Shown: positions 15,006 through 23,277, numbered from the stretch's first letter. The stretch: 33,199 nucleotides of DNA from a bacterium (GCA_024743255.1 JANSWY010000055.1:1-33199), one strand, 5' to 3'. A program made the numbers and translations. Notes: generated by a model from the letters alone, not told the origin.

Positions 15006-15737
15006 TTACGATACTTTAGATTTTTCTTTGTCAAGTCTGGCGTCAATTTTGACTAGACAATCCTCAACCTGATCATAGGACATCTGATAGTAATCATTGG
15101 ATTTATTAACCAACTTTCGAAAGCTCTCCATTGCAACATGTTCGGAAGAGAATTTTATCAAATCCTGAAATACAATTACCTTTCCTTTGATAGTAATGAT
15201 TTCTTGTTCCATTCCAGAAATAACATTTTGGTATTTTGCTGTTTCAGCTTTGAATTCCTTCAGTTTGCTGTTTGCTTCCGGGTGATTGACTAGTTTCTCC
15301 CAACTTAGAAATAACAAAGCGTCTTTTATTCCTTGTTCCGCTTTGAGGACAAGGTTTTTGTATGCCTTACTTTTACGCTCCAGGTTTAACCATCTATCTT
15401 TCTCTGTTACGGCAACCTCAAAATCTGAATCCACTGGAGATACTAATTTTGAAAGCTCTTCTCTGACAGACTTTTTTAGTTTCTTGAATTGAGGAGTTAG
15501 TTTCTTTTCTTCTTTTTGTAATGATTCTAATTCATCACGCATATTATCGACAGATTTTACAAGTGACCTGTTGCCGCCAAATAAACCACTGAGGTAGGAG
15601 TCTTTCCAGCCATATTGTGATTCTGCTTCTTTAATAGCCTCCTGGAGAGTCGGGATTTGAGATGCGATCTCGTTTAGTTTTGCTTTTAATGTTCGTTCTT
15701 TTAGTATAGACTTCTGGACATTGGTTGAGATTTCCAT
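15006..15737 (-). CDS. Coiled-coil protein of unknown function
   Basis: A 243-aa cytosolic protein rich in Lys, Glu and Leu heptads. Coiled-coil is expected around residues 5-45, 62-97 and 140-190, with a break at GWKDSYLSGLFGGNRSL (43-59), a glycine-rich turn that may fold the helices back. No enzymatic motif or family is recognised. It is the first gene of the three-gene group; a perfect 10-bp inverted repeat lies 29 bp upstream of its start (15766-15796) and may control it. Confidence 0.55.
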   Translation of the reverse strand: MEISTNVQKSILKERTLKAKLNEIASQIPTLQEAIKEAESQYGWKDSYLSGLFGGNRSLVKSVDNMRDELESLQKEEKKLTPQFKKLKKSVREELSKLVSPVDSDFEVAVTEKDRWLNLERKSKAYKNLVLKAEQGIKDALLFLSWEKLVNHPEANSKLKEFKAETAKYQNVISGMEQEIITIKGKVIVFQDLIKFSSEHVAMESFRKLVNKSNDYYQMSYDQVEDCLVKIDARLDKEKSKVS

Positions 15738-15765
15738 GGTGCGTTTAGAATTAGTGTCAAATAAG

Positions 15766-15796
15766 TCAATCTATGGAACCACTTTTCATAGATTGA
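15766..15796. promoter_or_regulatory. Perfect 10-bp inverted repeat upstream of the coiled-coil gene
   Basis: TCAATCTATG at 15766-15775 and CATAGATTGA at 15787-15796, spaced by 11 nt, lie 29-59 bp upstream of the 15737 start. This is a good position and size for a dimeric repressor site; a hairpin in the leader is the alternative. No T-run follows it on the minus strand. Confidence 0.45.
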
Positions 15797-15917
15797 TTAT
15801 TACAAACGTAGTTTTTTTAGTTGAGTTATGAAGATTTATTCTGATTAGACAAAGTTTAATAGTGATCATTTTTTCTCCTCAATATCAAAATCCACCTTCG
15901 GATTATTAAGAAGTCAA

Positions 15918-16085
15918 TTACCAAAAAAAGAAGAATAAGATCCCAAACCAAATAGCTTCTTCATCTCTCATATTTTTGAAATTGGGACGTTTGATTTTCT
16001 CTGCTAGTAAAATGAAATAGATTGAGGATAATGCACCGGTAAACAAAAGGAGTATTAATAATCCGAATTCTCTAACTATTCTCAT
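15918..16085 (-). CDS. Small two-helix membrane protein (55 aa)
   Basis: An ATG at 16083-16085 opens a frame of 55 codons ending in TAA at 15918-15920. It starts MRIVREFGLLILLLFTGALS, with a first hydrophobic helix to about residue 28, then a basic loop (AEKIKRPNFKNMRDEE) and a second short hydrophobic end (IWFGILFFFFW). This is the shape of a small membrane protein with both ends on one side. It lies 49 bp downstream of the cytochrome gene in the same direction. No homologue is recognised; the coding call rests on composition and topology. Confidence 0.5.
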   Translation of the reverse strand: MRIVREFGLLILLLFTGALSSIYFILLAEKIKRPNFKNMRDEEAIWFGILFFFFW

Positions 16086-16134
16086 GGTGTTTGGCATTAA
16101 TCATTGATCTCATCTGAAACGGCCAGTCAAAAGT

Positions 16135-17133
16135 TTAGAGACTATTCAAATATTCCACAATTAAACCAACTCCCTCATCATCCAATATTGTTGTCCCAAT
16201 AAAAGGCATCTCCTGATCAAGTACGTTTCTGGAAATTTTATCCTTACCATTCTGAATGCCAGACTGGCTCAATGTAGTTTCGTATCTAAAGTCAAAGTCG
16301 CGTTCAGCTGGGGTATCCCAGGCTTCTGGGTTGTGGCAGTGGGAGCAGTTCATCGCCAAATATGCCCGGCCTCTTTCTGATAATGGAGCGGAAGTATCCT
16401 TATAATCCACCATTTTGGGTAATTGGTCAATCAGGAAATCGTTTAAAATACCCAATGATTGTATGTGGTCAATTTGGTTGATTACTGTTCCGTTTCTGAA
16501 GACATCTCTGTTTAAGTTTAGCAGGGTAGGACCAATTGGAGACATCTGAGCATTGGACTGATGGCAAGTCATGCATTCATTTTGGGTTGGTACATGGTAG
16601 AGAATTGATCGCGTTTCACCGTTCTCAGTTATCCAGGAGACTTCTGTGTCAACTCCATCTAATGCCAATGTCGCTTCTGTTTGTGAATCATTCCATAAAT
16701 AGGTTGCAATATTCCAGGTGCCACTTTCTTTGATCTCCAGGCGAGTTTCTATTATTCTTTTTCCAAGGCTTGGGTTTCTTTCATCATTGTAATAAAAGAA
16801 TGTCTTTGTAAGGATTGTGCCATCTGGGAATTCTAATGAACCATTATTCAGTCGGGTAATGCTGGTGCCTGCTGGAACCTTTACTAATCTCTGTTTATGA
16901 GCATAGTCAGTGAATAGAACAGAGCTTAATTCCAGTAATTCATAATCTTCCGAGGGAATTAAATCAACTGGAGAACCTTCAAAAATGTTGTAAGATGACA
17001 AGGAAGCTTCAAACGTAGTGGTTTCAGGGAAATTGAAATCCGGAATTTCCACATCAGAATCAAAGTCTTCGTTATCGCAGGAAATTAGAAGAGTAAATAG
17101 GAGGAATGCTGCTGGTAGTGTGATTAATTTCAA
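16135..17133 (-). CDS. Diheme c-type cytochrome lipoprotein (SO2930-like)
   Basis: A 332-aa protein with lipobox LISC (Cys19), so predicted to be anchored in the envelope. Residues 40-180 form a beta-rich region typical of the SO2930-type family (LVKVPAGTSI, FPDGTILTKTF, RIIETRLEI, WITENGETRSILYHVP). It is followed by two heme c attachment motifs, CMTCH (187-191) and CSHCH (263-267), each in a conserved setting (PTQNECMTCH; RAYLAMNCSHCH). Met residues near the end (EMPFIGTTILDDEG) could serve as axial ligands. The proteins are thought to carry electrons in the periplasm; the redox partner here is unknown. Its immediate upstream neighbour is the broken DUF4437 gene. Confidence 0.87.
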   Translation of the reverse strand: MKLITLPAAFLLFTLLISCDNEDFDSDVEIPDFNFPETTTFEASLSSYNIFEGSPVDLIPSEDYELLELSSVLFTDYAHKQRLVKVPAGTSITRLNNGSLEFPDGTILTKTFFYYNDERNPSLGKRIIETRLEIKESGTWNIATYLWNDSQTEATLALDGVDTEVSWITENGETRSILYHVPTQNECMTCHQSNAQMSPIGPTLLNLNRDVFRNGTVINQIDHIQSLGILNDFLIDQLPKMVDYKDTSAPLSERGRAYLAMNCSHCHNPEAWDTPAERDFDFRYETTLSQSGIQNGKDKISRNVLDQEMPFIGTTILDDEGVGLIVEYLNSL

Positions 17134-17184
17134 TGTGAGGTAGTTTGGGAAACTAACGATTGAATATGAGAGTTATTTTGAAAG

Positions 17185-18034
17185 TTACTCTATCAATATT
17201 GTACCGTTTGTTCTGATGTATAGCATTACCTCTCTATCTGATTTATTATTTACCTTATGAAAAGCCCTGGATGTTGCACCAAAATAGCTTCCCTCGTTTA
17301 AGGTTTTGATCTCATTTGTTTGAGGCATTTCATAGTTCAACTTTCCACTGATCAACACAGCGTGTAGGACCGTCCCATTAGATTCTATAGTGCCTTCATA
17401 TCCAACTGGAACCTTGAGGAACAATCCTTCATCTTCTCCGGATTCCCATAGGAAACTAATTTCAACATTATGATTTGACTGTATCCAGTTTGATTGAGTA
17501 TTGTCCAACCAAATAACGTTTGAAGCATCCACATTGACTGGCCTTTCTCCACTATCAAAAGCCTCATTTATAGGCTTCACTAGATATGGCCCATTGTCGA
17601 TTGCAACTAATGCGATATTTTCTTCTCCTTGTGCTGATGTGATGTGTGATTCCCCTTTGGGTTGCGTCCAAAAGCTCCCTGGCTTCATCCACATGGGTTC
17701 GGCATGTGGATCGTCGTTATGTATAGTTCCCTTTATTACTACTGCACTGTAGGTTACGTTATGAATGTGCGGAGGTGGAAAAGCCATCTACAAATTTTGC
17801 CAGAAAACCAGTTGCTTCAGTACCATTGCGATCACCCCAAATGGTGCCAGCTTGAGGGCTTTGATCTCCCCTTGCAGGATTCAATTTTTCCCAGACAATT
17901 TCGGAACTGAGAATTACTTTGTTTGTGGGGTTTTTAATGCTCTCTGAAATTGATTGCTCTTTCTTCTGCTCTGTTGTTGAGCAATTGCTAAGTACTAAGA
18001 CTAATAGAAGAATGCTTAGGAATCGTTTCATCAT
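17185..18034 (-). pseudogene. DUF4437 cupin-type lipoprotein gene, split by a frameshift
   Basis: Two overlapping frames together encode one DUF4437 protein. The first, from the ATG 18032-18034, has a lipobox LVLSNC and reads through EKLNPARGDQSPQAGTIWGD to AKFVDGFS, then goes out of frame and stops at 17759. The second continues in another frame with [35 protein letters not shown] and GPYLVKP, and ends at 17185. Deleting one base in the TTTTCC run on the minus strand (about 17777-17782) would restore DGFSPPHIHN, the family's metal-ligand region. The His and Glu residues of the cupin are otherwise intact. Either the gene is recently inactivated, or the run is phase-variable or a sequencing error. 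Confidence 0.85.
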
Positions 18035-18082
18035 GCAGCGTGACGTTACTTTTATTTTATGTGACCTAATTACGTAATTCAA

Positions 18083-18487
18083 TTAGTCAATTTCCCCATT
18101 CTCTTTTAGAAACTTGAAAATCTTTTTGTCCACCTCAGAGGTGATTTCTGCATCACTATAATTCAGCCATCTTATTTCTTCTATTTCACTATTGGGCTGG
18201 AGAGTTCCATCGTATTTTGCTTTATAGCAAGTCATTTTCACCAATACACCCTCTTTGGCCTGGTCTGCTTGAGCTTTGAATGTCCCTACATATTCAATTG
18301 AGGACCTTTCGATTTCAACATCCAATTCTTCCTTAACTTCCCGGACTAATGTCTCTTCGTCAGTTTCTCCTGGATCTCTTTTTCCACCCGGGATATAGTA
18401 CTTCTCTTTACCTTTTGATCTGGTACTTAAAATCTGACCGCCCCTGATTTCTATAAATGCTATTTTGTCTATTTCATTCATTTTCAA
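18083..18487 (-). CDS. Nudix hydrolase
   Basis: A 134-aa protein with a Nudix box starting at GGKRDPGETDEETLVREV and continuing KEELDV; it matches Gx5Ex7REUxEExGU except that the last Gly is Asp. The family hydrolyses nucleoside diphosphates linked to another group, such as oxidised nucleotides or nucleotide sugars; the substrate cannot be told from the sequence. The short N-terminal strand (KIAFIEIRGGQILSTRSKGKEKYYIPGG) is usual. An internal start at MNEIDK is also possible. It is 16 bp from the SnoaL-like gene upstream and points the same way, so the two are probably co-transcribed. Confidence 0.92.
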   Translation of the reverse strand: MKMNEIDKIAFIEIRGGQILSTRSKGKEKYYIPGGKRDPGETDEETLVREVKEELDVEIERSSIEYVGTFKAQADQAKEGVLVKMTCYKAKYDGTLQPNSEIEEIRWLNYSDAEITSEVDKKIFKFLKENGEID

Positions 18488-18503
18488 CTTGATTCAACCG
18501 GGA

Positions 18504-19265
18504 CTAATTTTTCCTCTCAGCAGTTTCAAATATTTTACCGTTTTCGTAAATATTTAATGTAGTCACTTGAGTTCCTTTTTTAAGAAATTCGTAGACTACA
18601 TTTTCATAATTCAGATAAAACTTGTTGTCGGATTCCGGGAATAATTCTTTCGTCCAGCCTGGTTGGCCATCATTGATATCTGTAACTCTGAGAAGTTTTC
18701 CTTCAGTGACTATATTGACTACTCTATCTGGTAATATGTAATCTCCTACATACTGATTCAAGATTTCAGGAGCCACTTCTACCTCTGCTAATGGTTGATG
18801 ATCGTAGCTAATGACTCTGGTCAATTTCCATTCATTATCTATTAATTTCCATAGTGCTGTCATTTTTCCTGAGCCAACAACTTTTTCGGTACCGTCGTTA
18901 ATCTGCAGATAAAAAATATGATCACAGAACTCAAGTGCACCGTAGTTATCCATAGGATACACTTTCAGAGAACTTTTGATTAATTCTCTCCTCAGTGGTT
19001 GCCTGGACCGTTGTTCTTCACCGCAAAAGATGCCCATATCTTCCATTTCGTCATCTTTGGAAGCAGTATATCCTGCTTTGTCATGAAAGAACTCAAAGTC
19101 TTCTGAAAGAAATGATGCATACTTTTCAAGGTCACAATCCTTTTGAGCAGTGGAAAACATTAGACTATCCACTTGAGCAATTTGATCATAGAGATCTCCT
19201 GATTGTTGAGAAAAGCAAATAGTGACAGTTAAGAGAAGAGTCGACAGGGCAAATAAGATTTTCAT
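18504..19265 (-). CDS. Secreted SnoaL/DUF4440-like protein with a DUF3471-like C-terminus
   Basis: I start at the ATG 19263-19265, giving a clean signal peptide (MKILFALSTLLLTVTICFSQ); the frame continues upstream to 19343 without a convincing N-terminus. Residues about 25-140 form an NTF2-like DUF4440/SnoaL domain (SLMFSTAQKDCDLEKYASFLSEDFEFFHD, then GKMTALWKLIDNEWKLTRVISYDHQ). Residues about 165-250 (APEILNQYVGDYILPDRVVNIV, LLRVTDIND) match the DUF3471 beta domain that often ends beta-lactamase-like and SnoaL proteins. Either an enzyme or a ligand-binding role is possible. It is divergent from the Crp-type regulator at 19374; their shared 108-bp region holds a dyad. Confidence 0.75.
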   Translation of the reverse strand: MKILFALSTLLLTVTICFSQQSGDLYDQIAQVDSLMFSTAQKDCDLEKYASFLSEDFEFFHDKAGYTASKDDEMEDMGIFCGEEQRSRQPLRRELIKSSLKVYPMDNYGALEFCDHIFYLQINDGTEKVVGSGKMTALWKLIDNEWKLTRVISYDHQPLAEVEVAPEILNQYVGDYILPDRVVNIVTEGKLLRVTDINDGQPGWTKELFPESDNKFYLNYENVVYEFLKKGTQVTTLNIYENGKIFETAERKN

Positions 19266-19349
19266 AGAATTGGTTTTTAAACAATGACCAATATAGCTAA
19301 TAAAGGTTTCCTTTTGAAGGAAGAGGATGAAGATAAGCCTCATGAAAAA

Positions 19350-19364
19350 GTACTACATTAGTAC
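19350..19364. promoter_or_regulatory. GTACT-N5-AGTAC dyad between divergent genes
   Basis: A perfect palindrome, GTACT at 19350-19354 and AGTAC at 19360-19364, lies 10 bp upstream of the Crp-type regulator start and 85 bp upstream of the divergent SnoaL-like gene. It is a plausible autoregulatory site. The sequence is not the classical Fnr or Crp consensus. Confidence 0.4.
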
Positions 19365-19373
19365 ATATTTGAA

Positions 19374-19958
19374 TTGATCACTTTGGAAAATATCATTAGT
19401 TTCTTCAATGGCATAATGCCGCTCTCCAATGAAACCCTGTTTCAGATAGGTCAGGTGTTTGTACCAGGTGAATTAAAGAAAGGCGAATATTTTATCAAAA
19501 AAGGTCAGTATGCTAAAGAAATTGCTTTTTTAGAAACCGGGATTGTCCGGGCTTATTATATAAATGCTGAAGGGAAAGAGTACAACAAGACATTCTTTTC
19601 GGCACCCTCGATCATTGGTTCCTATGCCTCACTTATAAGCAAGCAGAAAAATGTTGTTGCCCAGCAAGCACTTACACATTGTAAAATATGGAAAGCTTCT
19701 TTCAGAACTATCGAAGAATTATCTGAGGGTAATTATGAGATTGAAAGATTGAGGAGGACCATTGCTGAGAGTTTCTTTCTGAGTAATGAGAAAAAGGAAA
19801 TTGAAATGGCATTACTGGATGCTGATAAGAGATACCTCATACTTCGTGAAGAGTATCCTGGTATTGAGCTTCAAATTCCTCAATATCATATTGCTGCTTA
19901 CCTTGGTATAAGCGCAACTCAATTAAGCAGGATTAGAAACAAGCTTTCTAAAGAATAG
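19374..19958 (+). CDS. Crp/Fnr-family transcriptional regulator
   Basis: A 194-aa regulator. The N-terminal part is a cyclic-nucleotide-binding-type domain (FQIGQVFVPGELKKGEYFIKKGQ, IAFLETGIVRAYY). The C-terminal part has a winged helix-turn-helix (IPQYHIAAYLGISATQLSRI). There is no Cys cluster, so it is not an Fe-S Fnr. The start is a TTG at 19374, since a TAG at 19359 closes the frame upstream and the first ATG (codon 15) would cut into the domain start. It probably controls the two genes downstream: a membrane protein 78 bp away and, 7 bp after that, a START protein. A dyad just upstream (19350-19364) fits autoregulation. Confidence 0.88.
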   Translation: MITLENIISFFNGIMPLSNETLFQIGQVFVPGELKKGEYFIKKGQYAKEIAFLETGIVRAYYINAEGKEYNKTFFSAPSIIGSYASLISKQKNVVAQQALTHCKIWKASFRTIEELSEGNYEIERLRRTIAESFFLSNEKKEIEMALLDADKRYLILREEYPGIELQIPQYHIAAYLGISATQLSRIRNKLSKE

Positions 19959-20036
19959 GATTCCTTTACATATGTAAATGCAATTGGTTTTTGGTTGGCT
20001 CTTCTTTGCAAAGAGTTAAATCGAAAATCAATTACA

Positions 20037-20447
20037 ATGGAAAACAAAGAAGTTCATTTTTTCAAGATCCTGTTTATCATTTCAGCTCTCTGGAACCTCA
20101 TAGGAGCAGTTTTTGGCTACTTTAATACAGCATATACTTTTGAAGGGTTTTTCGATCGGGAATTAACAGATCCACTTTATTACGCCATTTACCAAGGTGC
20201 ATGGGGTACTACACTTGTCTATTTCTTTGGGTATTCTATAGTTGCCTATAATCCTTTGAAACATACAGGAATTGTGATTGTTGGAGGAATAGGAAAAGTC
20301 GGTTTCGCTATTTCTTTGCTAAAATTTTATTTATCTGGTATTGCCGGGAATATTGTTTTTGTGGTGATAATCGGCGATTTCATTTTTGCTGTACTGTTTA
20401 TATACTACTTCTTCAGGTTAGTTAAGTCAAAACAACCAATATTTTAA
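20037..20447 (+). CDS. Four-helix membrane protein of unknown function
   Basis: From the ATG at 20037 (MENKEVHFF) the protein has 136 residues and four predicted membrane helices: FFKILFIISALWNLIGAVFG, WGTTLVYFFGYSIVA, GIVIVGGIGKVGFAISLL, and VFVVIIGDFIFAVLFIYYFF. An upstream TTG at 19995 gives 14 extra residues, but the ATG is the more natural start. No catalytic motif is seen. It is the middle gene of the Crp-type regulator, membrane protein, START protein series. Confidence 0.65.
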   Translation: MENKEVHFFKILFIISALWNLIGAVFGYFNTAYTFEGFFDRELTDPLYYAIYQGAWGTTLVYFFGYSIVAYNPLKHTGIVIVGGIGKVGFAISLLKFYLSGIAGNIVFVVIIGDFIFAVLFIYYFFRLVKSKQPIF

Positions 20448-20454
20448 ACAGGCA

Positions 20455-21087
20455 ATGGTATCACAGATCATATCTAAATCAGTGTTTGTTTTGCTATTGT
20501 TATCTCAAACATTTGGCGTCTTAGCGCAGGGGGAATGGGTGCTAGACATGGAGAAGGCGGGGATAAGAGTTTATACCAGATATGAATTAGGTTCAGAGTT
20601 TAAGTCTTTTAAAGCAATTACTTCATTGGATTCATCCCTAGACGAAATAATTGAGGTGCTAAAAGACGCTGATAATTATTCGAAATGGTATGGGTTTACA
20701 AAGAATTCCAGGTTGTTGAAACAGGATAGTAATGTGCAGTATAATTATTTAGAAACCACTTTTCCCTGGCCATATAAAAACCGGGATCTTGTTTATAGGA
20801 TGTCAGTTGGTAAATCAAATGCAGATTCTGTATTAATTCAATTGGAAGGTATTCCTGATTATGTTGATGACATGAGTGGTATAGTAAGAATGCAAAAAGC
20901 AGGAGGCTATATTTCGTTAAAAGCAATGGGGAGTCAAATAGAAATTACCTATTTCTTCCATTCTGAGCCTGGTGACAACATACCTGTTTGGTTGGCTAAT
21001 CATTCAATTGCGGAGATGCCTTATAGAACGCTTACTGGGTTGAGAGCAATTCTCAAAAGAGAGGTTTTAAACTTAAATATACGTTAG
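20455..21087 (+). CDS. Secreted START-domain lipid-binding protein
   Basis: A 210-aa protein with an N-terminal signal (ending near GVLAQ) and a START (StAR-related lipid transfer) domain over almost the whole mature part: AGIRVYTRYELGSEFKSFKAIT, VLKDADNYSKWYGFTKNSR, PWPYKNRDLVYRMS, EITYFFHSEPGDNIPVWLANHSIAEMPYRTLTGLRAIL. START domains form a deep hydrophobic cavity for a lipid or other hydrophobic ligand; the ligand here is unknown. It follows the membrane protein by 7 bp and is probably translated from the same transcript, which would link lipid handling to the Crp-type regulator. Confidence 0.85.
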   Translation: MVSQIISKSVFVLLLLSQTFGVLAQGEWVLDMEKAGIRVYTRYELGSEFKSFKAITSLDSSLDEIIEVLKDADNYSKWYGFTKNSRLLKQDSNVQYNYLETTFPWPYKNRDLVYRMSVGKSNADSVLIQLEGIPDYVDDMSGIVRMQKAGGYISLKAMGSQIEITYFFHSEPGDNIPVWLANHSIAEMPYRTLTGLRAILKREVLNLNIR

Positions 21088-21089
21088 TT

Positions 21090-21134
21090 AACTTATAAAT
21101 AAGTTGTAAAACTTACAATTAAGTTGTATCATTG
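21090..21134 (+). promoter_or_regulatory. BlaI-type promoter/operator 1: two 16-bp operators at a 20-bp period around a Bacteroidota promoter
   Basis: Operator sites are AACTTATAAATAAGTT (21090-21105, a perfect palindrome) and AACTTACAATTAAGTT (21110-21125). The likely promoter is TTG at 21104-21106, a 20-nt spacer, and TATCATTG at 21127-21134 (one base off TAnnTTTG). Site 2 fills the spacer and site 1 overlaps the -33 box, a classic repression geometry for the blaI gene starting at 21165. Confidence 0.75.
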
Positions 21135-21164
21135 TTAAAGCTGATTGATTAAACACAGAAAGCA

Positions 21165-21539
21165 ATGACAACTTTAACTAAGGCAGAGGAGAAGATTATG
21201 AAGATTCTCTGGGGTATTGAAAAAGGTTTTATCAAGGATATCATCGAGCAATACCCTGACCCAAAACCACCTTACAATTCTGTTTCAACTATCGTGAGAG
21301 TGTTGGTGCAGAAAGAGATTGTAGGATATAAGGCTTACGGGAATTCCCATCAGTATTATCCAAAGATATCTAGGGAGGAGTATAGCAAGGGACAGTTGTC
21401 GAGGCTTGTATCAGATTATTATAACAATTCGCTGAAGCAAGTAGTCAGCTTCTTTTCGGAGAGCAAGGAGCTCAATGAAAAAGAACTCAATGAAGCCATT
21501 CAATTATTGGAATCACTAAAATCGAAGAACGATGAATAG
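21165..21539 (+). CDS. BlaI/MecI/CopY-family repressor (pair 1)
   Basis: A 124-aa winged-helix repressor (LTKAEEKIMKILWGIEKGF at the N-terminus). The recognition-helix region reads PPYNSVSTIVRVLVQKE; the C-terminal half (QVVSFFSESKELNEKELNEAIQLL) is the dimerisation part. Such repressors are inactivated by cleavage when the partner M56 membrane protease senses its signal. The stop overlaps the start of that M56 gene by 8 bp (21532-21539). Two operators lie directly upstream, so autorepression is expected. The paralogue at 28802 has PAYNTVSTIVRIL in the same helix: the changes P/A, S/T and V/I are candidates for specificity. Confidence 0.93.
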   Translation: MTTLTKAEEKIMKILWGIEKGFIKDIIEQYPDPKPPYNSVSTIVRVLVQKEIVGYKAYGNSHQYYPKISREEYSKGQLSRLVSDYYNNSLKQVVSFFSESKELNEKELNEAIQLLESLKSKNDE

Positions 21540-23208
21540 CTTTCTATTATACTTAATGGAAGCCAGCATTGTATTGGTGTTGCTTTATGCATTGTATCTC
21601 TTTTTGTTAAGGAAGGAGACTTTCTTCAGCTTCAACCGCTTCTTTTTAATGGCGATTCTGGTGTTTTCTTTCCTCTTTCCTTGGGTAAGCTTTGAAATCT
21701 CTGATTCAGGGGATGGTTTAATCAATGAGCAAATTACGGAGCTTGGTAAGGCACGTAATTATTACTATATCACGATTGATAAATGGGCTGGTCAGGAATC
21801 TGGAACTCTCGAAAGTGATGTTTCCTGGTTTCAAAAGTTTTGGCAATATGATTGGAGTATTGGTGGAGTAATATTGTTTGCTAGCGCAGTGATATATGTA
21901 TTGGGACTTTCATTTCTTCTATTCCGACTGTTTTTAGTATATATAAAGATTTATTCTTTGAAGAGAAAGCTTTCGGTAACTACAAACAGAGAATTGAAGG
22001 TGGCTAAACTGCCTGCTCAGATGGCTCCATTTTCATTCATGAATACAGTCTTTATGCCTGATAATATTCAGGATAAAAGCGATTTTGATCAGATTCTGGC
22101 ACATGAGGAGACTCATATACGGCAGAGACATTCTATAGACTTAATATTTGTTCAACTCTTAGCGGCCATCATGTGGTTTAATCCTGTGGTGTGGCAGCTT
22201 ATAAAATCTTTAAAACAAACACATGAATACATAGCAGATAAAAATATGCTTCAACAGGGTTTCTCCTTGGTAGAGTACCAGTCCTTGCTTTTGAGACAAT
22301 TGATCAGCAACAACTCATATGGGTTGGTACACAATTTCAATTTATCATTTATTAAAAAGAGAATATCTATGATGAGCATAAAAGAATCAGGCTGGGCTGG
22401 GAAGTCCAAAGCAGTTATTGCAATGACCGCAATCTTAATGATCGGTTTTATGACTGCTCAGTGTAATAGTATTACTGAAATTTCTGCGGAGGAATTAACA
22501 AATACTTCAAGCGGAGACATGGAGAATATTGAATTCTATATTGATGAGATTTCCATCAATGGTGGTCTTAAGTTTTCCAAAGTAGAAGACTACAAAGGAG
22601 AGTTCAAATTTAAGTTCAATAATAATGTGGAGGATTACATTGTTGTTGGAATAGAATTGATACGAGATGGAGAGAAGGTGGCTCATATGAGTCAGAAGTT
22701 GAAAGAGGGGACACCATTTGAAATCAAAAGACTTCTAAATAAAGCGGAATTAGAAGACTATCTAATTATTGACATCATTGAAGGTCCTACAGACGCTGTG
22801 AAGCTTTACAAGATGCCACTATTCAGGGAGAGTGACAACTGGAAAATGAGCCAGGGCAGTGATTTGCCTCCACCACCTGTAACTTTATTTGTGGAGGGAA
22901 TAGAATTGAATGGGCAAAAAGGTTTGTCGCTTGAAAAGATGAAAAGTCAGCAGTTTTCAGCGGAACTGGAATATGTTTTATCACCTTCAGTTGATTATTC
23001 TGTACTTGAAAAGCAAGCAGGTGATGTAAAAGCTAATTTGGTAAGAAAAGGAGTTGGAATCACAAGTGTGACCAGCAAAGGAGTGAAGAAGAAGGGGACC
23101 ATCAAATTGGATCAGCTATTGAAAGAAGCTCAACCAGGAGATGCAATTGTTATACAATTTGGAGATCCGGATGGGTTGAGGTTTAGTGGGATGTTTTTTA
23201 TTGAGTAG
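21532..23208 (+). CDS. M56-family (BlaR1-like) membrane metallopeptidase with tandem C-terminal beta domains (pair 1)
   Basis: A 558-aa protein. Three or four membrane helices occupy about residues 5-50 and 110-140, the peptidase domain has the zinc motif HEETH (191-195) and the downstream THEYIADK (231-238), and another helix is at 295-310. Beyond this, where many BlaR1-like proteins carry a penicillin-binding sensor, there are about 240 residues without that motif. They read as two related beta units (ENIEFYIDEISINGG and VTLFVEGIELNGQ near their starts; LIIDIIEGPTDA and AIVIQFGDPDGLR near their ends), like the GldM C-terminal type. The likely role is to sense a periplasmic signal and trigger cleavage of the partner BlaI. 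The signal is unknown. A terminator follows at 23218. Confidence 0.85.
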   Translation: MNSFLLYLMEASIVLVLLYALYLFLLRKETFFSFNRFFLMAILVFSFLFPWVSFEISDSGDGLINEQITELGKARNYYYITIDKWAGQESGTLESDVSWFQKFWQYDWSIGGVILFASAVIYVLGLSFLLFRLFLVYIKIYSLKRKLSVTTNRELKVAKLPAQMAPFSFMNTVFMPDNIQDKSDFDQILAHEETHIRQRHSIDLIFVQLLAAIMWFNPVVWQLIKSLKQTHEYIADKNMLQQGFSLVEYQSLLLRQLISNNSYGLVHNFNLSFIKKRISMMSIKESGWAGKSKAVIAMTAILMIGFMTAQCNSITEISAEELTNTSSGDMENIEFYIDEISINGGLKFSKVEDYKGEFKFKFNNNVEDYIVVGIELIRDGEKVAHMSQKLKEGTPFEIKRLLNKAELEDYLIIDIIEGPTDAVKLYKMPLFRESDNWKMSQGSDLPPPPVTLFVEGIELNGQKGLSLEKMKSQQFSAELEYVLSPSVDYSVLEKQAGDVKANLVRKGVGITSVTSKGVKKKGTIKLDQLLKEAQPGDAIVIQFGDPDGLRFSGMFFIE

Positions 23209-23217
23209 GATGAATAT

Positions 23218-23247
23218 AAAGGGCTCTGGTTGGGGGCCCTCTTTTTG
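23218..23247 (+). terminator. Rho-independent terminator of the pair-1 BlaI/M56 operon
   Basis: AGGGC pairs with GCCCT around a 10-nt loop, followed by CTTTTTG; it begins 9 bp after the M56 stop. Confidence 0.75.
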
Positions 23248-23277
23248 TTATTCTGATTTTTTCTACAAAAGTTAGAA

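Noticed and set aside
18083-18487. The imperfect Nudix box (final Gly replaced by Asp) as evidence of a dead enzyme
   Set aside because: The catalytic Glu residues of the REVKEE core are kept, and this Gly varies in active family members.
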